Counted from the first letter of the stretch, positions 8,931-18,535 are shown. The stretch: 64,000 bases of DNA from Natrinema versiforme JCM 10478 (GCF_000337195.1 NZ_AOID01000029.1:1-64000), one strand, 5' to 3'. Numbers and translations: made by a program. The notes: generated by a model not told the origin, from the letters alone.

Positions 8931-8991
8931 ACACACTCATCGACGTGGCGCTGAAAAGAGGGTATCGATACTGTCATCGCTCGCGTTCGAT

Positions 8992-9906
8992 TCAAGGGCT
9001 GCCGACCCCTGTCGAAAACCCCACCGCATCGGCGATCGCGCGCCGCTTGAGCAGCACAAATCCCACGGCGACCAGGCCGAAGCCGGCGAGCGTCAGCGCG
9101 CCGATTTCCTCGCCGAGCAGGACGACGCTCGCGGCGGTCGCCACGATCGGCACCGCGTAGCCGATCAGCGCCGCCTCGAACGCGCCGTATTTCTCGAGGA
9201 TCGCGAAGTAGATCATGAACGCGATCGCGGTCGCGAAGACGCCGAGGTAGAGCAACGCGCCCGCCGAGACGGGGCTGATGATCTCGAGGGTCGGAACCTC
9301 GCCCGTGCCGAGGCTGACGGTGTGCAAGACGAGGCCGCCGACGAGCATCGACCACCCGACCAGCGGTAGCTGCTCGAGCGTCGGGCCCGCGCGTTGAATC
9401 AGGACGCCGCCGAGCGCGACGCTGCAGACCTGCCCGACGATGAGCAGTCGCGCGGCGGTGTCACCCGCGAGCAGGTTGCCGGGATCGGGCTGGACGATCA
9501 GGCCGACGCCGAGGAAACCGATCGCGGCACCGGCGGCACCGAGCCCCGAGAGGCGCTCGCCCAGTAGGGGAATCGCCCACAGCGCGGTGATGACCGGTAC
9601 CAGTCCTTGCAAGATCGCCGCGACGCCGCTTGGCACCGTCTGCTGGCCGAGGAAAAGCAGGCCGTTGCCGGCAATGAGGAAGACGCCGCCGCCCGCGACT
9701 GCCGCGAGATCGTTCCGCGCGGTCGGCCGCCACTCCTCGACGCGAACGGCCGCGGCGGCGAGCAACAGCAGCGCCGCGATGTCGTACCGAGCGGCCGCAA
9801 ACAGCAGCGGCGGCAGGGTCTCCAGTCCGATCGAAATCGCCGGAAAGGAAAACCCCCAGAGAACAGCGAGCAACACGAAAAGCGACACATCGAGGGACCG
9901 AGACAT
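8992..9906 (-). CDS. EamA/DMT-superfamily transporter
   Basis: This 304-residue membrane protein has ten predicted hydrophobic helices arranged as two EamA repeats (about residues 5-135 and 150-290). Signs of the family include LLAVLWGFSFPAISIGLETLPP at the start, FLGQQTVPSGVAAILQGLVPVITALWAIPLLGER in repeat one and YAVPIVATAASVVLLGEEIG in repeat two. Such proteins export or import small metabolites. Its place between leuD and leuB suggests, but does not show, a link to amino-acid export. The substrate cannot be read from the sequence. Confidence 0.88.
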   Translation of the reverse strand: MSRSLDVSLFVLLAVLWGFSFPAISIGLETLPPLLFAAARYDIAALLLLAAAAVRVEEWRPTARNDLAAVAGGGVFLIAGNGLLFLGQQTVPSGVAAILQGLVPVITALWAIPLLGERLSGLGAAGAAIGFLGVGLIVQPDPGNLLAGDTAARLLIVGQVCSVALGGVLIQRAGPTLEQLPLVGWSMLVGGLVLHTVSLGTGEVPTLEIISPVSAGALLYLGVFATAIAFMIYFAILEKYGAFEAALIGYAVPIVATAASVVLLGEEIGALTLAGFGLVAVGFVLLKRRAIADAVGFSTGVGSP

Positions 9907-10056
9907 AGGAACTGGTAGCGGACAGGTGCCGAAATATCTCGCGATACCAGCAGTCGTTCAGTGCTCTCCGCTCGAGGCTGTAGAAATCCGTCGCCGCAGG
10001 TCGCTCGAGCCTCGAACTGCAATCGGCTGGATTAGCCGAAGAGCCGGCTCGGTTGC

Positions 10057-10785
10057 TTACTCGGCTTCGGGAATCGCCGCGTCGTCGACGTACGGCAGCT
10101 CTCGAGCCTTCTCGCGGACAGCGCCGGCGTTGGACTTCATCAGCGCCGTCGTGTCCCAGACGCCGTCGACGAGCGCCTTGCGTTGGGCGTCGTCGACGGT
10201 GACGTCGATGGTCTTCCCGCCGTAGGTGACCTCCTCGGCCTCGACGTCGATGTCGATCTCGCCGTTGGGGTTCGCGTCGACCCAGTCCTGGAGGGCCTCG
10301 ATCGTCTCGCTGTCGGCGGTCACAGTCGGAATACCGAGGGCGAGACAGTTGCCCGCGAAAATCTCGGCGAAGCTCTCGCCGATGATCGCGTCGATCCCCC
10401 AGCGCATCAGGGCCTGGGGCGCGTGCTCGCGGGAGGAGCCACAGCCGAAGTTGCTGTTGACGACCATCACCGAAGAGTCCTGATAGCGGTCCTCGTTGAA
10501 CGGGTGATCCTTTTGGTTGTCGTCATCGTCGAACCGCAGATCGAAGAACGCGAACTCGCCCAGTCCGTCGAAGGTGACGACCTTCATGAACCGCGCGGGA
10601 ATGATCTGGTCGGTGTCGATGTCGTTGCCCCGGATCGGGACGCCCGAACCGGAGACGTAATTGACCTCGGGAATTTCGACTTCGTCGCCGCCGTCGGTTC
10701 GGATCTCCCGAACCTCGGCGTCGCTCGCGGGCATCCGCCCGCTCGCTCGTTCCGAGGACTCGCTTCGCTCGTCCTCGCGGGTCAC
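10057..10785 (-). CDS. leuD: 3-isopropylmalate dehydratase small subunit
   Basis: The small subunit pairs with LeuC to isomerise 2-isopropylmalate to 3-isopropylmalate. The swivelling-domain signature [16 protein letters not shown] is followed by [16 protein letters not shown] and LALGIPTV, all typical of LeuD. The reported start overlaps leuC by 4 nt (ATGA) and gives 242 residues. An internal ATG 17 codons downstream (MPASDAEV) would give 225 residues, and the first about 30 residues are low-complexity, so the true start is uncertain. Confidence 0.93.
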   Translation of the reverse strand: MTREDERSESSERASGRMPASDAEVREIRTDGGDEVEIPEVNYVSGSGVPIRGNDIDTDQIIPARFMKVVTFDGLGEFAFFDLRFDDDDNQKDHPFNEDRYQDSSVMVVNSNFGCGSSREHAPQALMRWGIDAIIGESFAEIFAGNCLALGIPTVTADSETIEALQDWVDANPNGEIDIDVEAEEVTYGGKTIDVTVDDAQRKALVDGVWDTTALMKSNAGAVREKARELPYVDDAAIPEAE

Positions 10786-12203
10786 GCCAGATTCACCTCC
10801 TTCAGATCGCGCACGTCAGAGACTTCCCCGGTGATCGCCGCGGCGGCGACCATTCGCGGGTTCATCAGCACTGTACGGCCGTCCTTCGATCCCTGTCGGC
10901 CGACGAAGTTCCGGTTCGAGGAGGAGGCACAGGCCTCGTCGCCCTCGAGTTGGTCCTCGTTCATGCCGAGACACATCGAACAGCCGGCGTTGCGCCACTC
11001 GAAGCCGGCTTCCTCGAAGGTGTCTTTGAGCCCTTCCTCCTCGGCGGCTTTCTGCACGCGCTGGCTGCCGGGAACGACCATCGCGCGGACGTCGTCGGCG
11101 ACCTCGCGGCCCTCGACAATCCGGGCGGCGCGTCGCAGGTCCGGCAGGCGGGCATTCGTACAGGAACCGAGGAAAGCCACGTCGATGTTGTAGCCCTCCA
11201 TCGTGTCGCCGGGCTCGACGCGCATGTGCTCCTGTGCGCGTCGAGCAGTATCCTGTTTCTCCGCGGGCAGCGACTCCGGCTCCGGAATCGGATCGGAGAT
11301 GCCGATCCCCTGTCCGGGCGTGGTCCCCCACGTGACGACCGGCTCAAGTTCGTTCGCGTCGATGTGGACCACGTCGTCGTACTCGGCGTCTGCGTCGGAA
11401 CGGATGGATTCCCAGTACGGCTTGAGTTCCTCGAACTTCTCGGGATTCTCCTGGAAGTAGTCCGTCTGCTCGAGCCACTCGTAGGTGGTCTCGTCGGGGT
11501 TGACATAGCCCGCGCGAGCGCCGCCCTCGATGGACATGTTACAGATCGACATCCGACCCTCCATCCCCAGCGACTCGATGGCCTCGCCGGCGTACTCGTA
11601 GACGTAACCGACGCCGCCCTCGGTGCCGAGTCGGCGGATGATCTCGAGGATGATGTCTTTGGCCTCGACGCCATCGCCGAGTTCGCCGTCGACCTGGATC
11701 TTGCGGACCTTCTGTTTCTCCATGGCGATGGTGCCCGTCGCGAGCACGTCCCGAATCTGGGAGGTCCCGATCCCGAACGCGAGCGCGCCGAAGGCTCCGT
11801 GAGTCGAGGTGTGGGAGTCGCCACAGACGATCGTCTTGCCGGGCTGGGTGATGCCCTGTTCCGGACCGATGACGTGGACGATCCCCTGATCGCCCGTCGT
11901 CGGGTCCGAGAACTCGATGCCCGCGTCGCGGACGTTCTCTTCGAGTTCGGCCATCATTTCCTCGGCCGCGTCCTCCTTGTAGGGGCGGGACTGGTCGGCC
12001 GTCGGGACGATGTGGTCGACCGTCGCGTGGGTCAGTTCAGGATACGCGACCTCGAGGTCGCGTTCGCGGAGCATCCCGAACGCCTGCGGGCTGGTCACCT
12101 CGTGGATGAGGTGGAGCCCGACGAACAGCTGATCCTGTCCGGTCGGCAGCTGGGTTACTTTGTGTCGATCCCAAACCTTGTCGTATAGCGTGCCCTGACT
12201 CAT
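10782..12203 (-). CDS. leuC: 3-isopropylmalate dehydratase large subunit
   Basis: This 473-residue aconitase-fold subunit binds the [4Fe-4S] cluster. Key motifs are [12 protein letters not shown] near the N-terminus, [37 protein letters not shown], the cluster ligand in [14 protein letters not shown], and the paired ligands in GCSMCLGMN. Length and motifs match LeuC. Overlaps of 4 nt with both the upstream small ORF and leuD show tight coupling. A homoaconitase or methylmalate dehydratase function is possible but less likely in this operon. Confidence 0.95.
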   Translation of the reverse strand: MSQGTLYDKVWDRHKVTQLPTGQDQLFVGLHLIHEVTSPQAFGMLRERDLEVAYPELTHATVDHIVPTADQSRPYKEDAAEEMMAELEENVRDAGIEFSDPTTGDQGIVHVIGPEQGITQPGKTIVCGDSHTSTHGAFGALAFGIGTSQIRDVLATGTIAMEKQKVRKIQVDGELGDGVEAKDIILEIIRRLGTEGGVGYVYEYAGEAIESLGMEGRMSICNMSIEGGARAGYVNPDETTYEWLEQTDYFQENPEKFEELKPYWESIRSDADAEYDDVVHIDANELEPVVTWGTTPGQGIGISDPIPEPESLPAEKQDTARRAQEHMRVEPGDTMEGYNIDVAFLGSCTNARLPDLRRAARIVEGREVADDVRAMVVPGSQRVQKAAEEEGLKDTFEEAGFEWRNAGCSMCLGMNEDQLEGDEACASSSNRNFVGRQGSKDGRTVLMNPRMVAAAAITGEVSDVRDLKEVNLA

Positions 12204-12487
12204 TGCTCGTCTCCGACGGTGTCGCGCTCGGCGCGTCGACCGTGTTCGGTGCCGCGTTCGAAGACGCGGTTGGCGTCGTCGGCCTGTTTCGGCGGCGTGT
12301 GGTCGACGCTACGCATCGTTCTATCCGTCTCTGTGCGCCCGTTTTCGCTGGCTTCGGCCGCAGCCGACTCCCCGCCGTCGGCGACGACGGTCGGTCCGCG
12401 GCTGAACAGCTGGCCGGCTGTCTCCCCCGTCCGGGGGTTGGTGTGGCTGACGTCGGCCATCGTGTCCGTTGTGTCGTTGTCGCTCAT
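12200..12487 (-). CDS. small hydrophilic protein of unknown function in the ilv-leu operon
   Basis: This is a 95-residue acidic protein with no membrane segment and no motif I recognise. It is rich in Asp, Glu, Thr and Arg, with segments such as [18 protein letters not shown] near residues 14-31 and [19 protein letters not shown] near 61-79. Both segments end in a similar phenylalanine-(S/E)-RG pattern, hinting at an internal repeat of two units. It starts 9 nt after ilvC and overlaps leuC by 4 nt, so it is translated as part of the operon. Its preserved reading frame and overlap argue that it is a real gene. Confidence 0.72.
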   Translation of the reverse strand: MSDNDTTDTMADVSHTNPRTGETAGQLFSRGPTVVADGGESAAAEASENGRTETDRTMRSVDHTPPKQADDANRVFERGTEHGRRAERDTVGDEQ

Positions 12488-12496
12488 GTGTTCTCG

Positions 12497-13552
12497 TTAG
12501 TCGTCCGCCTGCACCTGGACGGACTCGTCTTCGCTCTCTGTGCCTTCGTCCTCAGCCCATGCGAACAGATCGCGCAGGCGCTCGCCGACCTCCTCGATGT
12601 CGTGGTTCTGCTCGGCGTTCCGAAGCTGACTGTAGCTCGGCCGGCCGGCCTGGTTCTCGACGATCCACTCGCGCGTGAACTCGCCGTTCTGGACCTCCTC
12701 GAGGACCTCTTCCATGTTCTCTCGAACCGACTCGTCGACGATCCGGTCGCCGCGGGTGAGACCGCCGTACTCGGCGGTGTCGGAGACGGAGTTCCACATC
12801 TCCATGTTCCCGCCTTCGTACATCAGGTCGACGATCAGTTTGAGTTCGTTGAGACACTCGAAGTAGGCGATTTCCGGCGAGTAGCCCGCGTCGACCAGCG
12901 TCTCGTAGCCGTGTTTGACCAGCGAGGTGACGCCGCCACACAGCACTGCCTGCTCGCCGAAGAGGTCGGATTCGACCTCTTCCTGGAACGTCGTCTCGAT
13001 GACGCCGGCGCGGGTACAGCCGATCCCCTTCGCGTACGCGAGGGCGCGCTCTTCGGCGTCGCCGGTCGTGTCCTGATAGACCGCCAGCAGGCCGGGGGTC
13101 CCCTCGTCGTTCTCGTAGTTGCGGCGGACGAGGTGGCCCGGGCTCTTCGGCGCGACCATCGTCACGTCGACGCCCTCCGGGGGCTCGATCTGGTTGTAGT
13201 GGATGTTCAGCCCGTGGGCGAACTGCAGCGTGTCACCCTCCTCGAGGTTCGGCTCGATGGCGTTCTCGTAGACGTCCGCCTGCACGGTGTCGGGCACGAG
13301 CACGGAGACGTAGGAGGCCTGTGCGACCGCGTCGGCGGGCGTCTCGACGGTCAGTCCGTCGGCTTCGGCGGCCGATCGCGAGGACGAACTCTCGCGCAGG
13401 CCGACGACCACGTCGACCCCGCTCTCGTGGAGGTTCAGCGCGTGGGCGTGGCCCTGGCTCCCGTAGCCCAGCACGGCCACGGTCTCGTCGTCGAGGGTCG
13501 ATACGTCTGCGTCGTCGTCGTAGTAAATGTCGGTGGTGAAGTCGTCAGTCAT
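12497..13552 (-). CDS. ilvC: ketol-acid reductoisomerase
   Basis: This 351-residue class I enzyme catalyses the second common step of valine and isoleucine synthesis. It has the Rossmann motif [19 protein letters not shown], the cofactor loop [10 protein letters not shown] whose serines suggest NADPH preference, and [13 protein letters not shown]. The catalytic, metal-binding C-terminal domain contains [12 protein letters not shown] and [15 protein letters not shown]-terminal acidic tail ([11 protein letters not shown]) is a haloarchaeal feature. Its start overlaps the end of ilvN by 8 nt. Confidence 0.96.
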   Translation of the reverse strand: MTDDFTTDIYYDDDADVSTLDDETVAVLGYGSQGHAHALNLHESGVDVVVGLRESSSSRSAAEADGLTVETPADAVAQASYVSVLVPDTVQADVYENAIEPNLEEGDTLQFAHGLNIHYNQIEPPEGVDVTMVAPKSPGHLVRRNYENDEGTPGLLAVYQDTTGDAEERALAYAKGIGCTRAGVIETTFQEEVESDLFGEQAVLCGGVTSLVKHGYETLVDAGYSPEIAYFECLNELKLIVDLMYEGGNMEMWNSVSDTAEYGGLTRGDRIVDESVRENMEEVLEEVQNGEFTREWIVENQAGRPSYSQLRNAEQNHDIEEVGERLRDLFAWAEDEGTESEDESVQVQADD

Positions 13553-14207
13553 CGTCTGCTGGTGTGTATTGGTCGTCGTGGTTCGCCTCGTCGGCGGGCT
13601 GTGCTGTCGATTCGGGCGCGGCCGTTCGGTCCGTGCCGCGGGCCAGCGCCGTCGTCCCCGTCCGGGAGATCTCCCGAATCCCGAACTGGCTGAAGGTGTC
13701 GATCGCAGCCTCGATCTTCCGGCGCGCGCCGGTCACTTCGATCGTCGCCGTCTCCGGACTCGAGTCGACGGTCTTTCCGTCGTACATGTCCGCGACGGCG
13801 GCGACCCGATCGGGGCGCTTGGCGTCGACTTTGATCAGCGCCAGCTCCCGGCGCATCGCGTCGGGCTCGAGTTCCCGGACCGAGATGACCGGCACGAGCT
13901 TGCGCAGTTGTTTCTCGATCTGGTCGATTCCCGGGTCGGGTTCCTCGACGACGATCGTGATCCGCGCGCGATCCTCGTCTTCGGTCGGGCCGACGGTCAG
14001 GCTCTCGATGTTGAACTGCCGCCTCGAGAACAGTCCCGAGACGTCCGAGAGCACGCCGGGTTCGTGTGTGACCAGCGCCGAGATGACGGTCCGGCGGGGT
14101 TTGTGAGTCGCTTCGACCTCGGGGTCGATGCGAATGCCCTGCTTGTTGCGCCGTCCCGCGGGGGACGGTCGCTCGTCGGGCGAGGGGCCCTCGAGTCCGC
14201 GCTTCAT
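13545..14207 (-). CDS. ilvN: acetolactate synthase small (regulatory) subunit
   Basis: This 220-residue subunit activates the catalytic subunit and senses valine. An ACT domain starts near residue 38 with [24 protein letters not shown], followed by [15 protein letters not shown]. The second half carries the ALS_ss_C domain (about residues 115-190) with [13 protein letters not shown]. The C-terminal 35 residues are hydrophilic and low-complexity. The ATG at 14207 was chosen because it overlaps the ilvB stop by 4 nt; the open frame upstream is a shadow of ilvB. Confidence 0.93.
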   Translation of the reverse strand: MKRGLEGPSPDERPSPAGRRNKQGIRIDPEVEATHKPRRTVISALVTHEPGVLSDVSGLFSRRQFNIESLTVGPTEDEDRARITIVVEEPDPGIDQIEKQLRKLVPVISVRELEPDAMRRELALIKVDAKRPDRVAAVADMYDGKTVDSSPETATIEVTGARRKIEAAIDTFSQFGIREISRTGTTALARGTDRTAAPESTAQPADEANHDDQYTPADDD

Positions 14208-16015
14208 AGCTGGTCCTCCGTGAGTGCGAACTGGCCGTTGTCGCCGCCGCTTGGCACCATCGGATAGACGTTGGCGTCGGGGTCGATGTGGACGTCGATC
14301 ACCGACGGGCCGTCGTAGGCGATCGCGGCGTCGATGGTCTCGGCGACGTCGTCGTAGTCGTCGATCCGGAAGCCGCACGCGCCAAAGGCTTCGGCGAGCT
14401 TGTCGAACTCGGGCATCCAGCCGTAGTCCGACGCGGAGTGACGGCCGTCGAAGAAGGCGTCCTGCCACTGACGGACCATACCGATGTACTCGTTGTTGAG
14501 CACGGCGACGGTGATGTCGAGTTCCTCGCGGACGGCGACCGACAGCCCCTGTAGGGTCATCAGGAACGAGCCGTCGCCGTCGACACAGACGACCTCCTGA
14601 TCGTCGTCGGCCGCGATCCGCGCGCCGATCGCCGAGGGCAGGCCATAGCCCATCGCGCCGAGCCCGTGACTCGAGACCCACGTCCGGGGCTCGGTGTAGG
14701 TCCAGTACTGGCAGGCCCACATCTGGTGTTGGCCGACGCCGGTGGTGACGATCGCGCGGTCGCTCGTGGCCTCGTCTAAGGCCTCGATGACGAACTCCGG
14801 TTGGACCGGCTCGTCCTCGGGGGCGTCGTAGGCCATCGAGTAGTCGGATTTCCACTGCTGGCACTGGGCGCGCCACTTCTTGGCTTCCGGCGACTCGTCG
14901 ACGGCCTCGGACAGCTGCTCGACGACCGTTTCGGCGTCGCCGACCAGCGGGTAGTCCGCGTAGATGTTCTTCGAGATCTCCGCGGGGTCGATGTCGACGT
15001 GGACGAGTTCCGCGTCGGGCGCGAAGGTCTCGATCCCACCGGTCAGCCGGTCGTCGAACCGGGTGCCGATGCCGATCAGCGTGTCGCAGTGGGTGATCGC
15101 CATGTTTGCGTAGCCGGTGCCGTGCATCCCCGCCATCTCGAGGGACAGCTCGTGATCCTCGGGGAACGCGCCGATACCGGGCATCGTAGTGATGACCGGA
15201 ATCTCGTGTTCGATGGCGAACTCTCGGCAGGCTTCGCTGGCCTCACCCTTGATGACGCCGCCGCCGAGCAGCAAGGCGGGTCGGTCGGAGTTCTCGATGC
15301 GCTCGGCCGCGGCTGCGACGATCTCCTCGTCGGCCCGCTCTTGGACCTCATAGGTGTCGGGCACGTTCGGCGCGTCCGGCTCGCGGTCGGTCTCGCCGTT
15401 CGTGATGTCTTTCGGCAGGTCGACCAGCGTCGGCCCAGGTCGACCCTCGCGGGCGAGTGCGAACGCCTCGCTGACGTCACTGCCGACGCGATCCGAGTCG
15501 CTCGAGAAGGTATTTTCCTTCGTGACCGGGGTCGTGACGCCGGTGGTGTCGGTCTCCTGGAACGCGTCGTTGCCGACGAACTCCGTCGGGACCTGCCCGG
15601 TCAGAGCAAGCAGCGGATCCGAGTCCATGTCGGCATCGGCGATGCCGGTGACCAGATTGGTCGCGCCCGGCCCCGACGTGGCCAGACAGACGCCCGGTTC
15701 GCCCGAGACGATGCCGTAGGCGTCGGCCGCGTGGGCCGCGCCCTGCTCGTGGGCCATCGTCACGTGGTAGATGTCCGAGTCATAGAGCGCGTCGTAGACG
15801 GGCATGATCGCCCCGCCTTGCACGCCGAAGGCGTACTCGACGCCCGCGTTCTCGAGCGCCCGAACGACGGATTCGGCACCCGTCGTGACGGGGTCGAGCG
15901 TGGTCTCGGACTCGCTCGTTGTGTCGGTGGCCGCGTCGGGCGCGGCGCTGTCGGTGATTTGGTCGTCGTCCTGTTCGTCCTCGGCTGGCGAAATCTCTGC
16001 TGCGCGTTCGCTCAT
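14204..16015 (-). CDS. ilvB: acetolactate synthase large (catalytic) subunit
   Basis: This 603-residue thiamine-diphosphate enzyme condenses pyruvate with pyruvate or 2-ketobutyrate. The N-terminal domain contains GVQGGAIMPVYDAL and the catalytic glutamate of MAHEQGAAHAADAYG. The central FAD-binding domain and the C-terminal ThDP motif GDGSFLMTLQGLSVA ... LNNEYIGMVRQWQ are present. The first about 45 residues are a low-complexity acidic extension absent from bacterial enzymes. It is headed by a short upstream reading frame that overlaps its ATG. Confidence 0.96.
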   Translation of the reverse strand: MSERAAEISPAEDEQDDDQITDSAAPDAATDTTSESETTLDPVTTGAESVVRALENAGVEYAFGVQGGAIMPVYDALYDSDIYHVTMAHEQGAAHAADAYGIVSGEPGVCLATSGPGATNLVTGIADADMDSDPLLALTGQVPTEFVGNDAFQETDTTGVTTPVTKENTFSSDSDRVGSDVSEAFALAREGRPGPTLVDLPKDITNGETDREPDAPNVPDTYEVQERADEEIVAAAAERIENSDRPALLLGGGVIKGEASEACREFAIEHEIPVITTMPGIGAFPEDHELSLEMAGMHGTGYANMAITHCDTLIGIGTRFDDRLTGGIETFAPDAELVHVDIDPAEISKNIYADYPLVGDAETVVEQLSEAVDESPEAKKWRAQCQQWKSDYSMAYDAPEDEPVQPEFVIEALDEATSDRAIVTTGVGQHQMWACQYWTYTEPRTWVSSHGLGAMGYGLPSAIGARIAADDDQEVVCVDGDGSFLMTLQGLSVAVREELDITVAVLNNEYIGMVRQWQDAFFDGRHSASDYGWMPEFDKLAEAFGACGFRIDDYDDVAETIDAAIAYDGPSVIDVHIDPDANVYPMVPSGGDNGQFALTEDQL

Positions 16016-16068
16016 CGGTTGTCTCCCGCCGTTTGCAGGCGATCGGGTGGTGTACGGTAGTGTGTCAT
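16012..16068 (-). CDS. putative 18-codon upstream ORF coupled to ilvB
   Basis: A short ATG-initiated frame encodes MTHYRTPPDRLQTAGDNR and ends in a TGA that overlaps the ilvB ATG as ATGA, the same 4-nt arrangement used between the other genes of this operon. It contains only one leucine and no valine or isoleucine, so a classical BCAA attenuation leader is not supported. It may serve translational coupling, or the ATGA overlap may be chance. No homologue is known to me. Confidence 0.3.
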   Translation of the reverse strand: MTHYRTPPDRLQTAGDNR

Positions 16069-16341
16069 CTGCTGGGGTCGTGATCGCTCGGAGAACGATA
16101 CCGCGAATTCGGGTCTCACGCTACGAGATACTGAAAATGGGGCTAGAACGCCCCTACAATACGAATCGGAGCGAGCGCGCCGTTGCCGACCGTGCGAACG
16201 CGAGCCGACAGTGGAGCGCGGACCGTCATTACTGTCTACGTAGCTCTCTCGAGGGACATAATCGTTACGGGTCACTCGAGCCCGATCGCTCGAACGCGAT
16301 AGCCGAGGCTCGCGGACGGTGGCAAACGGGGAGGACATCGC
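16016..16341 (-). promoter_or_regulatory. leuA-ilvB intergenic leader region
   Basis: This 326-bp gap contains no full-length gene. It holds the short ORF ending at the ilvB start and a perfect 5-bp stem with a 6-nt loop (GGGGC-TAGAAC-GCCCC, 16139-16154). The hairpin could be a leuA terminator or a leader structure. No strong TATA box is obvious; GTATTGTAGG on the minus strand just upstream of the hairpin is the best candidate. Confidence 0.35.
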
Positions 16342-17578
16342 TCAGGCGCGCACCTCCTCCTCCTCCTCGTGTCGACGCTCGATATCGGCCTCTTCGGCGA
16401 AGCGCTCGAGGTCGTCGACCGTGACGCGGCGCTTTTCAGCCCCGTAGTCTTTGACCCGGCGGGTGACCGCCCGAACCTGCTCGTCGGTGGGATCGAACCC
16501 GGATTCGACGAGCCGTTCGCGGACCGAGTGGGTCCCGGTGTGTTTCCCCATGACCAGTCGGCGCTCGGCACCGACCATCTCGGGGGTCATGACGCCGGGT
16601 TCGAAGGTATCGGAGTTCTCGATGACGCCGGCGGCGTGGATGCCGCTCTCGTGGGAGAAGGCGTTCGAGCCCACGACGGGCTTGTTGCCCGGCGTGTCCA
16701 TCCCGCTTTTCTCCTCGACGACGTTCGAGAGTTCGGTGATGCGCGTCGTGTCGATCCCGGTGTCGCACTGGTAGAGCGACTCGACGGCCATCACGTACTC
16801 CTCGTAGGCGGCGTTGCCGGCTCGCTCGCCGATCGAGTTGACCGATACCTGCGCCTGTGCCGCACCCGCTTCGATGCCGGCCAGCGCGTTGGCGGTGGCC
16901 AGCCCGAAGTCGTCGTGGGTGTGGACGTCGATCCGCGCGTCGGTGTGGGCACAGACCTTCTCGATCATGGCCCGGAACCGGGTCGGCGTGGCGACGCCGC
17001 AGGTGTCGGGAATGTTGATCCAGTCGGTACCCGCATCGGAGACCGCTTCGATGACCTCGATCAGGTACTCCTCGTCGGTTCGGGTCGCATCCATCGGCGA
17101 GAACATGCAGGTCGCGCCCGCCTCTTTGATGCGTTCGACCGACTCGACTGCTTGCTGTACGACTTCCTCCCGGGTGGCGTGCATCGAATCCTCGATCTGG
17201 ACGTCGCTGGTGGACACGAACGTGTGCACCATCTCGACGCCGGAATCGAGCGCCGCTTCGATATCCTTGTCGACGACGCGGGCTAACCCGCAGGTCGTCG
17301 AACTGGTCGCCGAAGCGATATCACGAACGGCCTCGAACTCTGCGTCGGAGTTGACGGGGAACCCGGCCTCGATGACGTGGGTTCCCATCTCGTCCAAGAT
17401 GGACGCGATCTGCCGTTTGTCGTCGTAGGAAAACGATGTGCCGGGTGACTGCTCGCCGTCCCGGAGGGTCGTATCGAAGACACGTGCTGACTCTATTTCG
17501 TCAGTGGAATCTAACGTGCCCTGGAAGAACTCGACCCCCCTGATTGGTATCAGAGGATGGGCTGTCTTGTGAAGACAT
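16342..17578 (-). pseudogene. leuA: 2-isopropylmalate synthase, with an apparent one-base frameshift near the start
   Basis: The body encodes a LeuA/homocitrate-synthase-family TIM barrel that condenses 2-ketoisovalerate with acetyl-CoA. Visible are VFDTTLRDGEQSPG (catalytic Arg, Asp and Gln), VIEAGFPVNSDAEF, DVHTHDDFGLA, NGIGERAGN-like NSIGERAGN, and SHESGIHAAG. The frame that contains RDGEQ has no usable start codon; its first ATG/GTG/TTG is a TTG downstream of RDGEQ, which would remove the active site. An ATG at 17578 begins MSSQDSPSSDTNQG in another frame. The two frames join cleanly, as NQ-GVEFFQGTLD, if one base is removed from the six-C run at 17535-17540, giving 411 residues. A TATA box lies 29 nt upstream of that ATG. 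This is either a real mutation or a sequencing error. The regulatory LeuA-dimer domain typical of full-length enzymes (about 500 residues) is absent, as in other haloarchaeal LeuA proteins. Confidence 0.8.
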
Positions 17579-17600
17579 TGTATCTGAATCCGAGGTGCGA

Positions 17601-17613
17601 CGATATATATAAA
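17601..17613 (-). promoter_or_regulatory. TATA box of leuA
   Basis: The minus-strand sequence TTTATATATATCG is a near-ideal archaeal TATA box. It is centred about 29 nt upstream of the ATG at 17578, the spacing expected for a leaderless transcript starting at that ATG. This supports 17578 as the original leuA start. Confidence 0.7.
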
Positions 17614-18043
17614 GCTACCGCTGTCGACGACGGTGTACGGTACCCTGTAACATTCATGATCGACCAGGTGTATTAGAAAACCGCAAGACGGCGAGGGCCT
17701 ATTATTGACTCGTACATCCTAGTACTGTTTAGTCCCATTCGGCCGAGCGCACGGATTCCGAGCAGTGAACGCGAATTCTGCCTCGTTTGCCGCCGATCTG
17801 CTCGTTCGAGTGCTGGCGCGCGGTCAGTCATGGACGTTCGGTCGCTCTCTCTTGCCAAACTCCGCCCCGAAATACAAATCGTCCAATTGCGATGGGATCC
17901 GGAAACGAGCGGCCAGTTATCGTCGTCGCGACTCGAGAGTCGTGCTCGAGGCTGCAGTATCGACACTGAGACTGTGGTCGAATCGGAAGCCGTCGACCGA
18001 GCCCCGAGTCTGTGACATGAACGACGACGCAAGCGCGCGTATG
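17614..18043. other. intergenic stretch without a recognised gene
   Basis: About 430 bp between the leuA promoter and the promoter of the ferritin-like gene. Both strands have short open frames, but their translations are arginine- and serine-rich with no family signature. I see no RNA gene. Confidence 0.5.
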
Positions 18044-18045
18044 AC

Positions 18046-18053
18046 CATTTTAT
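18046..18053 (+). promoter_or_regulatory. TATA box of the ferritin-like gene
   Basis: CATTTTAT lies about 30 nt before the ATG at 18080, the spacing of a leaderless haloarchaeal transcript. It supports that start over the longer open frame. Confidence 0.5.
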
Positions 18054-18079
18054 GTTCCCTCGTGGTAGGAACCAGCGGC

Positions 18080-18535
18080 ATGACGACCGACGAGATCACC
18101 GATCTACTGACCGGCGCGTATATCGACGAACTCGAGACCGTGATGAACTACCAGACCAACGCGATCGTCCTCGATGGCATCCACGCCGAGGAGGTCAAGA
18201 CGAGCTTGGAGGAGGACATTCAGGAGGAACTCGACCACGCCCGGATGCTCGGCGAGCGGCTGAAGCAACTCGACGAGTCCCCGCCGGGATCGGAGTCATT
18301 CGAGGCCAACCAGCACAGCCTCCAGCCTCCCGAAGACACGACCGACGTTCAGGCGGTCATCGAGGGGGTCCTCGAGGCCGAGGAAGACGCTATCGAGACC
18401 TACCGGTCCCTGATCGAGGCCGCGACGGAGGCGAACGATCCGGTCACGGAGGACGTGGCGGTGACGATCCTCGCCGACGAGGAGGCCCACCGAACGGAGT
18501 TCCGCGGGTTCCAGAAGGAGTTCCCGATGGACTGA
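18080..18535 (+). CDS. ferritin-like domain protein
   Basis: This 151-residue all-helical protein carries four helices with iron-ligand-like positions: ELETVMNYQTNAI, EELDHARMLGER (ExxH), LEAEEDAIETYRSLIE, and ILADEEAHRTEFRGF (ExxH). This E...ExxH...E...ExxH pattern is that of the ferritin/rubrerythrin/Dps-like superfamily, so binding of a di-iron centre and a role in iron storage or oxidative defence are plausible. The start at 18080 follows a TATA box at leaderless distance, and the frame upstream has poor coding character. The exact subfamily is not resolved. Confidence 0.8.
   Translation: MTTDEITDLLTGAYIDELETVMNYQTNAIVLDGIHAEEVKTSLEEDIQEELDHARMLGERLKQLDESPPGSESFEANQHSLQPPEDTTDVQAVIEGVLEAEEDAIETYRSLIEAATEANDPVTEDVAVTILADEEAHRTEFRGFQKEFPMD

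Noticed and set aside
14801-16060. 419-codon plus-strand frame opposite ilvB
   Set aside because: Antisense shadow of ilvB with no recognisable domain.
18296-18490. Minus-strand ORF opposite the ferritin-like gene
   Set aside because: Shadow frame; the plus-strand protein has a full four-helix ligand pattern and a TATA box.
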